DNA of 6,263 nucleotides from Spirochaetaceae bacterium (lineage in GTDB: Bacteria; Spirochaetota; Spirochaetia; B11-G9): assembly GCA_030600745.1 (NCBI GenBank), contig JAUVLL010000203.1, positions 1-6,263 of the forward strand. The letters are read 5' to 3'. How positions within the stretch are numbered: the stretch's first letter is position 1; each line of letters starts with the position of its first letter. The notes under the pieces were generated by a model that was not told the DNA's origin, searched no databases, and saw nothing but the letters and a program-made list of their open reading frames with translations. The translations under genes were made by a program, and so were the position numbers. Positions 1 through 5,024 of this stretch are shown in pieces.

Positions 1-203
1 AATTGGAATTGATCCATTTTTATTCCTGACAACTTATTTCTAATCTCCCTGAAAACCTGTCCTTCAACTTCACCTATAAATTTTAAGGTTATATGAAGCT
101 GATCTTCCGGTGTCCATTTCGCACTCGAAATATTTGCTTTCAGACGGAACAGACTGTTCTTTATATTATCAGGAATTGGAACTGCAACAAATAATCTATA
201 CAT
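1..203 (-). CDS. thpR: RNA 2',3'-cyclic phosphodiesterase (2'-5' RNA ligase family), N-terminal part
   Basis: The visible 67 codons begin MYRLFVAVPIPDNIK and contain LHITLKFIGE, with the first HxT catalytic motif at His37-Ile-Thr39. This opening strand plus HxTLKFxGE is the hallmark of the LigT/ThpR branch of the 2H phosphoesterase superfamily. These soluble cytoplasmic enzymes hydrolyse RNA 2',3'-cyclic phosphates and can join 2'-5' RNA ends in vitro. Family members are about 180-190 residues with a second HxT motif; that half lies beyond the window edge, so the gene is partial at its 3' end. The ATG start is supported by AAGGA at 212-216 with an 8-nt spacer. The gene lies 12 bp after the stop of a broken hydrolase gene, whose TAA overlaps this ribosome binding site, so the two were probably one transcript. 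The family call is firm; the physiological role of ThpR is poorly known. Confidence 0.9.
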   Translation of the reverse strand, partial: MYRLFVAVPIPDNIKNSLFRLKANISSAKWTPEDQLHITLKFIGEVEGQVFREIRNKLSGIKMDQFQ

Positions 204-211
204 ATCAATAA

Positions 212-216
212 TCCTT
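212..216 (-). promoter_or_regulatory. Ribosome binding site of thpR
   Basis: AAGGA on the minus strand lies 8 nt before the thpR ATG. It overlaps the stop codon (216-218) of the upstream hydrolase remnant, an arrangement typical of translationally coupled genes. Confidence 0.7.
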
Positions 217-527
217 TATCTCTTCTGATTCAATAACCAACTAATAACTTCCTTGTTCCTGAAGGTTTTTGTCCATGAATTATGACCTGTTTTTTTATAC
301 TCAGTATAAAGAGGAATCCCGCCAACCTCAATAAGAGTATTAATCATATTTCTGGTTCGATCCGGTGGAACTACTGTGTCATTTTCATCATGGAATGCCC
401 ATATAGGCACCCTCTTTATCAGCTCTGCCAGAGTTTCATCACCTCCGCCGCAGACAGGGATGGCAGCTGCAAAAGTGCCAGGCATCCTCTGGAGGATATC
501 CTATACCGCAAATCCACCCATGGAACA
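216..527 (-). pseudogene. Alpha/beta-hydrolase (dienelactone hydrolase / phospholipase-carboxylesterase type), 5'-truncated and stop-interrupted
   Basis: Reading from 527 downward, one frame gives CSMGGFAV, then TAG at 503-501, then DILQRMPGTFAAAIPVCGGGD and on to a normal end at 216. From the Met at 485 it is an 89-residue open piece. It matches the C-terminal half of esterases with the pattern S-M-G-G-x-x-x-W ... FAAAxPxCGGGD ... PIWAFHxxxDxVVP ... YTEYxxxGHxSW. The nucleophile-elbow Ser, the acid Asp in HDENDTVVP and the His in GHNSW are all present. The TAG falls exactly where a conserved Trp is expected, so one G-to-A change of TGG explains it. Upstream of 527 the same frame soon loses resemblance (the elbow reads I-C-S, not G-x-S) and meets more stops, so the N-terminal half with the oxyanion-hole region is gone. 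The Met at 485 has AGAGG directly abutting it, so it is a poor start. I call it a relic, not a small gene. Confidence 0.8.
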
Positions 528-729
528 TATTGAAGAAGGTATCGCTGTTATAAAGAAAAAGAAAGTAAGTATTTTTATTCTTATAACCTCTTCCTGAACA
601 AAATAACACTATTCTGTAATTAAATAGCGCACATTCTTATTTCTGCTAAGAACTCCATTGTCTGTACTGAACAATACAAATTTCGTGCCTTTTCTTCCTT
701 TTCACTCTGAAAATCTTACTTCACACGGC
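528..729. other. AT-rich stretch without a convincing gene
   Basis: This stretch separates the minus-strand hydrolase relic from the plus-strand promoter. No frame codes for a recognisable intact protein. On the minus strand the frame that continues the hydrolase relic is fairly open but carries TGA near 702 and TAG at 609-611. It includes the phrase KFVLFSTDN, faintly like the ...LxSTD... strand of DDE transposases. Another minus-strand frame across the same bases reads equally protein-like, so no identity is assigned. It may be the decayed front of the hydrolase locus or debris from an insertion. Confidence 0.4.
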
Positions 730-758
730 TTGACATCAACATGATTGTTTTCTAAAGT
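730..758 (+). promoter_or_regulatory. Sigma-70-type promoter for the membrane protein gene
   Basis: A perfect -35 TTGACA (730-735) is followed after 17 bp by TAAAGT (753-758), which matches the -10 consensus at four of six positions. Transcription would start near 765, about 33 bp before the TTG start at 798, leaving room for the ribosome binding site at 787-792. A TATATA at 758-763 is an alternative -10, but its 22-bp spacing is poor. Inferred from sequence only. Confidence 0.55.
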
Positions 759-786
759 ATATACCGATTTATTATAATAACCAAAT

Positions 787-792
787 GAGGGG
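787..792 (+). promoter_or_regulatory. Ribosome binding site deciding a TTG start
   Basis: GAGGGG lies 5 nt before TTG at 798. It supports that codon over the out-of-frame ATG at 785, which precedes the site. Confidence 0.7.
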
Positions 793-797
793 AAAAG

Positions 798-1448
798 TTG
801 CAAATTCGTTCTGGAGATGTTGTATGGACAGGTATTCTTGCTGCTATTGGAATCTCTCTAATAAATGATACAGGCCGTGAAATATTTAAAAAAATTACAA
901 TCCTTCATCCTTACATCCTCGGTTTTATAAAGTTTATGGTTTTAGCTTCTATGGGAGAAATGTTAGCTCTCCGTCTAAAAAATGGTAAATGGTTCCGGGT
1001 TAGTGGCTTTTTAGCCAAAGCTTTGATATGGGGAGTAATCGGATTAGCTATTACATTCATGTTTAAATTTTATAATATTTCTGTTATAGTTTTGCAGACA
1101 CAAAAATTCTTACCCGGCTTAGACTTTCCATTTACCAGAGCATTTTTCACTTCTGTTTTTATGAACCTTACCTTTGGTTTTGTTTTTATGACCGCACATA
1201 GAATCTCAGATGTTACAATTGAATATAAAATAGAGCATTCACATTTTGCCCCCTTTGCTGAGATGATGGAAGTGGTTGATTGGCCACATTTTATTATTTT
1301 TATATGTAAAACTATTTCATTTTTTTGGATACCCGCCCATACAGTAGTTTTTATGCTACCGGAAGAATTTCGGATTCTGGCGGCAGCCTTTTTGTCAATT
1401 ATCCTTGGTTTATTTCTTTCCCTTGGAAAATCAGAAAAAACAATATAA
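798..1448 (+). CDS. Six-helix inner-membrane protein, Mpv17/PMP22-like C-terminus
   Basis: This 216-residue protein is very hydrophobic, with probable membrane helices near residues 8-23, 39-58, 71-90, 113-133, 165-187 and 192-210. The last two carry FFWIPAHTVVFMLPEEFR followed by a small-residue helix. This recalls the C-terminal signature of the Mpv17/PMP22 family (F-W-P, then x-x-x-F-x-L-P-x-x-x-R, then a final helix), of which bacterial members of unknown function exist. Mpv17 proteins are best known from mitochondrial and peroxisomal membranes, where channel activity is proposed; I infer no substrate here. The start is TTG, chosen because GAGGGG at 787-792 sits 5 nt upstream. An ATG at 785 is in another frame and soon stops, and the next in-frame ATG (residue 47) would delete the first helix. 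A thioesterase gene follows after 45 bp and is probably co-transcribed. The coding call is firm; the family is tentative. Confidence 0.85.
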   Translation: MQIRSGDVVWTGILAAIGISLINDTGREIFKKITILHPYILGFIKFMVLASMGEMLALRLKNGKWFRVSGFLAKALIWGVIGLAITFMFKFYNISVIVLQTQKFLPGLDFPFTRAFFTSVFMNLTFGFVFMTAHRISDVTIEYKIEHSHFAPFAEMMEVVDWPHFIIFICKTISFFWIPAHTVVFMLPEEFRILAAAFLSIILGLFLSLGKSEKTI

Positions 1449-1483
1449 TTAATATAATGTAACAATCCTGATAAAAAAATAAT

Positions 1484-1488
1484 AGGAG
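1484..1488 (+). promoter_or_regulatory. Ribosome binding site of the thioesterase
   Basis: AGGAG lies 5 nt before ATG at 1494, a strong canonical site. Confidence 0.75.
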
Positions 1489-1493
1489 ACAAA

Positions 1494-1949
1494 ATGAACC
1501 AGATAGATTTAATGGAATATTTTATACAACTGGCAAAGCAGCACTATCCCGACGGTTTTGAAAAAGTAGTACTACCGCCACCTGTTTTTATCTCTATGGG
1601 TGCTGAATTTATTAAAATTGATCAGAAAAATGCTGAAATAGAGGTAAAATTTCCTATACCTGAGAGTACTCTTAACCCTTTTGGAAGTATGCAGGGAGGA
1701 ATTATAGCAGCAGCTGTTGATAATGCTGTGGGACCTTTAAGTATGCTTGTCGGCCCGATAAATTTTACCAGGGATATCTCATTGAAGAATAGAAGACCAG
1801 TAAGTAAAGATTATGAGTATATAATTGTCAAGGCGGCCCTTACTGAAAAAAAGGGCAGAAAACTATTTTTCTCCGCAGAGGTTATGGATCCTGAGGGCAC
1901 CTTACTTGTAAGTGCTAAGTTGATGAACTGGATTGTGGATGATGAATGA
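1494..1949 (+). CDS. PaaI-family hotdog-fold acyl-CoA thioesterase
   Basis: This 151-residue protein has the single-hotdog-domain architecture of PaaI/4HBT thioesterases, which hydrolyse acyl- or aryl-CoA thioesters in the cytoplasm, usually as dimers or tetramers. The active-site segment is NPFGSMQGGIIAAAVDNAVG at residues 61-80: Asn61, the GG turn at 68-69 and Asp76 in the central helix. The His of the classic HGG motif is Gln67 here, a change seen in a known sub-branch. The C-terminal strands (KLFFSAEVMDPEGTLLVSAK) fit the family, and the length is normal for it. ATG is preceded by AGGAG at 1484-1488 with a 5-nt spacer. The gene lies 45 bp after the membrane protein gene with no separate promoter visible, so it is probably the second gene of that unit. 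The substrate cannot be told from the sequence. Confidence 0.88.
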   Translation: MNQIDLMEYFIQLAKQHYPDGFEKVVLPPPVFISMGAEFIKIDQKNAEIEVKFPIPESTLNPFGSMQGGIIAAAVDNAVGPLSMLVGPINFTRDISLKNRRPVSKDYEYIIVKAALTEKKGRKLFFSAEVMDPEGTLLVSAKLMNWIVDDE

Positions 1950-1953
1950 CTGT

Positions 1954-1982
1954 TTGACAACACAAGTACATGGGTTTATCAT
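1954..1982 (+). promoter_or_regulatory. Near-consensus sigma-70-type promoter before the sensor kinase
   Basis: TTGACA (1954-1959, six of six) is followed after exactly 17 bp by TATCAT (1977-1982, five of six). It lies in the 48 bp between the thioesterase stop and the kinase start. The predicted transcript would begin near 1988-1990, right at the kinase ribosome binding site, so the leader would be only about 8-10 nt. Sequence match is strong; function is inferred. Confidence 0.55.
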
Positions 1983-1987
1983 CATTT

Positions 1988-1994
1988 GAGGGAG
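1988..1994 (+). promoter_or_regulatory. Ribosome binding site deciding a GTG start
   Basis: GAGGGAG lies 3 nt before GTG at 1998 (6 nt if measured from its GAGG core). It points to GTG as the start, not the TTG at 1986, which has no such site upstream. Confidence 0.65.
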
Positions 1995-1997
1995 AAT

Positions 1998-3932
1998 GTG
2001 AATCATAATATCCGCTTATATTTAATAGCAAGTCTGCTTGGCATGACAGTCATGGTTGGAGGGATATCTCTCTTTTTTGGTACATATTTAATAAATAAAG
2101 CTGTTATCAGTGAAGCAAAAAACCGAATCTGCTTTGACCTGAATACAGCCCTTGAAATGTATTCAAATGTTGAGAAGCAGATAAATTCATGCCTTTCCCT
2201 GACTGCTCTTGAACAGGGATGGGGAGATTGTATTTCCAATGATAACACCCAAAAAATGAAAAATAGATTAACAGATTTGGCTCAGATACTGAATTTGGAT
2301 TTTTCAGGTTTTGTAAAAAATGATAGAACTACCCTTTGTCGTCAATCCCGTAATACCCCGAACACTCCCGGTTCATTGATAAATCCTGTTGCTCTCCTGG
2401 CCCTGGAAAGTAAATCAACTGTATCAGGAACCTTTGTTCTTAGTCATGAAGAAATAAAGGCAGAAGATCCGGAACTTGCGGAATTTATGAAGATTAAACT
2501 GATCAATAGATCTGATGATGAAACACAGGGACTTACGGAAGAAATGTCCTGCATGATAATAGCGGCTGCTGTTCCAATCTATGAAGACAACCTTTTCCTG
2601 GGTGTAATTTACGGAGGTATTGTTCTTAACAAAAGTACGGAGATTGTTGACAGGGTAAGAAAAACTGTTTTTCAAAATGAAACATTTAAGGGACAAAATA
2701 TTGGTACTGTAACCATTTTTTTAAAGAATTTAAGAATTTCAACCAATGTTCTTACAAAAGAGGGGGTCCGTGCCGTTGGAACCCAAATATCAGAAGAGGT
2801 GGGTAGAAAAGTATTAATAGAAGGTGGATCGTGGATTGACAGAGCATTTGTTGTGGATGATTGGAATATTACAGCTTATAAACCTATAAAAGATTATCAT
2901 GGCAGTATTGAAGGAGTGCTCAGTGTAGGTGTTATTGAGAGTAAATACTTAGATTTTAAAAGAAATACTTTACTGGTATTTATTGCCATAACTGCCGCGG
3001 GTATTATTATAGCTGCAGTACTTGGATATGTTCTCTCAATATTTGTCTTGCATCCGGTTTATGAATTAATAAAAATAAGTAAGAAAGTATCCAGTGGAGA
3101 TCTGTATCCGAAAATGGGTAAAATATCAAAAGGCGAAATGGGGATTCTCCAAAAAACTTTTATGGAAATGATCGTTACTCTCAGAGAACAAAACATTCAC
3201 CAAAAAGAGGAAAGCGAAAAACGGCTGATTATTTCTGAAAAACAGGCAAGTGTAGGCAGACTGGCAGCCGGTGTAGCCCATGAAATCAATAATCCTTTAA
3301 CTGGAGTACTTACTTTTACCCACATGCTTTTGCGGAGAAAGGATCTGGACTCCGAAATGAGGAGTGATCTGGAAACAATTGCAAAAGCTACAGACCGGGT
3401 TAAGGTTATTGTTAAGGGATTATTGAATTTCTCACGTCAAATCAAACTTAAGCCGGAACTAAGTGATATTAATAAAGAAATAAAGGAAACTATTAACCTG
3501 ATAGAAAACCAGGCACTTGTCAAACGTGTATTTTTATGTTTTGACCCTGGAGCTGATATTCAAAAGAGAACACTGGACCGAAGTCAGTTTCAAAGTGTAA
3601 TAATGAACATTCTCATAAATGCTATCGATGCTACAGATCCGGGAGGAAACATAACTATTTCCACAAGATATAATTTGAAAACACAAAACGGGAAGCATAG
3701 AGAAATTGAAATTATTATAACCGATAGCGGATGCGGTATTTCTCCTGAACAATTAGATAGACTGTTTGATCCCTTTTTTACAACAAAAGATGTAGGTAAA
3801 GGAACCGGATTGGGACTCTCGGTTTCACTTGGTATTATTGAGCATCATGGAGGCACAATATCTGTAAAAAGCCAGATAGGTAAAGGCAGCTCCTTTATTA
3901 TTCACCTGCCATTGGATAAAAAAAATGAGTAA
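1998..3932 (+). CDS. Membrane sensor histidine kinase: Cache sensor, HAMP, HisKA, HATPase_c
   Basis: This 644-residue kinase (numbered from GTG 1998) probably senses a small molecule outside the inner membrane. A first membrane helix spans about residues 7-32. An extracytoplasmic Cache-type domain of about 290 residues follows (about 33-322), with AAAVPIYEDNLFLGVIYGGI and later RAFVVDDWNITAYKPIKD. A second helix is at about 324-351, then a HAMP linker to about 400 and a short coiled coil. The H-box VAHEINNPLTG has phospho-acceptor His428. The ATPase domain shows the N-box around Asn537/Asn541, DSGCGI from Asp576 and GTGLGL at 602-607. It carries no receiver, which fits the two receivers encoded directly behind it; the first overlaps this stop by 8 bp. 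The in-frame TTG at 1986 would add four residues but lacks a ribosome binding site. The kinase class is firm. The ligand is unknown; Cache domains commonly bind organic acids, amino acids or similar small molecules. Confidence 0.95.
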   Translation: MNHNIRLYLIASLLGMTVMVGGISLFFGTYLINKAVISEAKNRICFDLNTALEMYSNVEKQINSCLSLTALEQGWGDCISNDNTQKMKNRLTDLAQILNLDFSGFVKNDRTTLCRQSRNTPNTPGSLINPVALLALESKSTVSGTFVLSHEEIKAEDPELAEFMKIKLINRSDDETQGLTEEMSCMIIAAAVPIYEDNLFLGVIYGGIVLNKSTEIVDRVRKTVFQNETFKGQNIGTVTIFLKNLRISTNVLTKEGVRAVGTQISEEVGRKVLIEGGSWIDRAFVVDDWNITAYKPIKDYHGSIEGVLSVGVIESKYLDFKRNTLLVFIAITAAGIIIAAVLGYVLSIFVLHPVYELIKISKKVSSGDLYPKMGKISKGEMGILQKTFMEMIVTLREQNIHQKEESEKRLIISEKQASVGRLAAGVAHEINNPLTGVLTFTHMLLRRKDLDSEMRSDLETIAKATDRVKVIVKGLLNFSRQIKLKPELSDINKEIKETINLIENQALVKRVFLCFDPGADIQKRTLDRSQFQSVIMNILINAIDATDPGGNITISTRYNLKTQNGKHREIEIIITDSGCGISPEQLDRLFDPFFTTKDVGKGTGLGLSVSLGIIEHHGGTISVKSQIGKGSSFIIHLPLDKKNE

Positions 3933-4314
3933 AAAAGATATTCTTGTTATAGATGATAATGAAATAGTCCTTAAAAGCTGCAAACGGATTTTGGAATCAG
4001 AAAATTATTCAGTTACTATCTGTTCATCTGCAACCGAAGGTATTGAGATTATAAAAAAGCACAAATACGACCTGATTATTCTAGATATTGTTATGCCAGG
4101 TTGTAATGGTCTTACCCTTTCGGGTAAGATCAAAGATGATCACCCTGGTACAAGAGTTCTGATAATAAGCGGGTATATGGAACCAAAACCATTTTCAGAA
4201 ATAATTAAAGAAGAGAAAATGAATTTTCTCTCCAAGCCATTTACACCGGAGGAACTGCTGACTGCTGTAAGTGAAATAATAACTGCAATGCCCACTAACA
4301 AGGGAATTAATTAA
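3925..4314 (+). CDS. Stand-alone response-regulator receiver (CheY-like)
   Basis: This 129-residue protein is a receiver domain and nothing else. Its acidic pocket is Asp10-Asp11, the phosphorylated residue is Asp54 in LIILDIVMPG, the switch Ser is Ser82 in IISGY, and the Lys is Lys104 in LSKPF. All five are intact. ATG overlaps the last 8 bp of the kinase gene in another frame, with only a weak GGATA upstream, so translation is probably coupled to the kinase and the two are very likely partners. Only about ten residues follow the last receiver helix, so there is no output domain. It could act as a phosphotransfer intermediate, a phosphate sink, or by binding a partner protein. SGYMEPKPF replaces the more usual SGY plus small-residue helix start, a modest difference from the second receiver. 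Confidence 0.93.
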   Translation: MSKKDILVIDDNEIVLKSCKRILESENYSVTICSSATEGIEIIKKHKYDLIILDIVMPGCNGLTLSGKIKDDHPGTRVLIISGYMEPKPFSEIIKEEKMNFLSKPFTPEELLTAVSEIITAMPTNKGIN

Positions 4315-4326
4315 ATATGAATGCAA

Positions 4327-4332
4327 AAGGGG
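4327..4332 (+). promoter_or_regulatory. Ribosome binding site deciding the second receiver start
   Basis: AAGGGG lies 6 nt before ATG at 4339. An in-frame ATG at 4321 lies upstream of this site and so is unlikely to be used. Confidence 0.65.
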
Positions 4333-4338
4333 ATCGAA

Positions 4339-4962
4339 ATGAGTAAAAAACTTCTTGTAATTGATGATGAACAAATTGTTCTGGATAGTATACAGAAAAT
4401 TCTTTCCAATGAATCATACATTCTAAAAGTAACAACAAAAAGCAGAGAAGGCCTGGAATTTGCATTATCTGAAAAATTCGACCTGGTACTTACTGACATT
4501 AAAATGCCTGAAATTGGCGGAATGCGTATTCTACGGGACATTAAACGGGCAAAACCGGAAACACCGGTAGTAATTTTAACAGGTTATGCCACTGTACAAT
4601 CTGCTGTAGGTGCAATGAAACTGGGAGCATCAGACTATCTTGAAAAACCCTTTTTGCCCGAAGCACTTCTTAAAACAATAAAAAATGTAATTAATAAGGC
4701 TGCAAGCCAGGAGAAAGAACCTCAGGAGTTGATTAATCATGATGAAGTTTTAAGAGTTCTTGATAAAGCAGATAAAGACAACGATTTTGTTGCAAATCTT
4801 TTCTACTATGGAAGTGCAGCTTTGGATGAGTACAATCTTACCAGCGCTGAAAAACTTGCCATTCTTACAGGTGATATTAAATGGCTGGAAGATAACATCG
4901 GAGAGCTGAAACCAAATCACAAAAGATGGCTGGAGCAGCGATTAAGTGCTGAAATCTGGTAA
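4339..4962 (+). CDS. Response regulator: receiver plus uncharacterised helical C-terminal domain
   Basis: This 207-residue protein (numbered from ATG 4339) opens MSKKLLVIDDE, close to the preceding receiver. Residues 1-120 are a receiver with Asp9-Asp10, phospho-acceptor Asp53 (LTDIKMPEIGG), Thr81 (LTGYAT) and Lys103 (LEKPF). The ILTGYATVQSAVGAMKLGASDYLEKPF stretch, of which only the two motifs just named are definitive, is of NtrC-receiver style. After a Glu-rich linker (about 121-130) comes an 80-residue, mostly helical domain with no DNA-binding or enzymatic motif. It includes EEYN-like ALDEYNLTSAEKLAILTGDI, then KWLEDNIGEL and a Trp-rich end RWLEQRLSAEIW. I recall similar tails on receivers in deltaproteobacteria but know of no assigned function. 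It starts 24 bp after the first receiver stop, with its own AAGGGG, so it is the third gene of the kinase operon. The receiver is firm; the tail's role is unknown. Confidence 0.92.
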   Translation: MSKKLLVIDDEQIVLDSIQKILSNESYILKVTTKSREGLEFALSEKFDLVLTDIKMPEIGGMRILRDIKRAKPETPVVILTGYATVQSAVGAMKLGASDYLEKPFLPEALLKTIKNVINKAASQEKEPQELINHDEVLRVLDKADKDNDFVANLFYYGSAALDEYNLTSAEKLAILTGDIKWLEDNIGELKPNHKRWLEQRLSAEIW

Positions 4963-4976
4963 ATTTAATCCCGGAT

Positions 4977-5000
4977 CAGATACTCTCTTAATTATATCTG
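4977..5000. other. Weak inverted repeat between convergent genes
   Basis: CAGATA (4977-4982) and TATCTG (4995-5000) can form a 6-bp stem with a 12-nt loop in the 62-bp gap between the two convergent signalling genes. The stem is AT-rich and has no adjoining T-run of note, so it is a poor intrinsic terminator. No better terminator is visible in this gap. Confidence 0.2.
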
Positions 5001-5024
5001 CATCTATCTTGTTCCCAACCCGTT

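Noticed and set aside
493..502. Perfect 10-bp palindrome AGGATATCCT
   Set aside because: It falls inside the conserved DILQ coding stretch of the hydrolase relic, is too short to stand out, and has no second copy that I could see.
282..597. Two plus-strand open frames of 73 and 83 codons
   Set aside because: They lie opposite the hydrolase relic, have no ribosome binding site or recognisable motif, and their reading simply mirrors the conserved minus-strand frame.
1070..1492. A 140-codon minus-strand open frame
   Set aside because: It lies opposite the membrane protein gene, whose plus-strand frame has a promoter, ribosome binding site and coherent helices. The minus reading is a compositional shadow.
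1494..1949. Loss of the classic His in the thioesterase HGG motif as evidence of an inactive enzyme
   Set aside because: QGG is found in a normal sub-branch of the PaaI family, and the Asn and Asp of the active site are kept, so inactivity is not implied.
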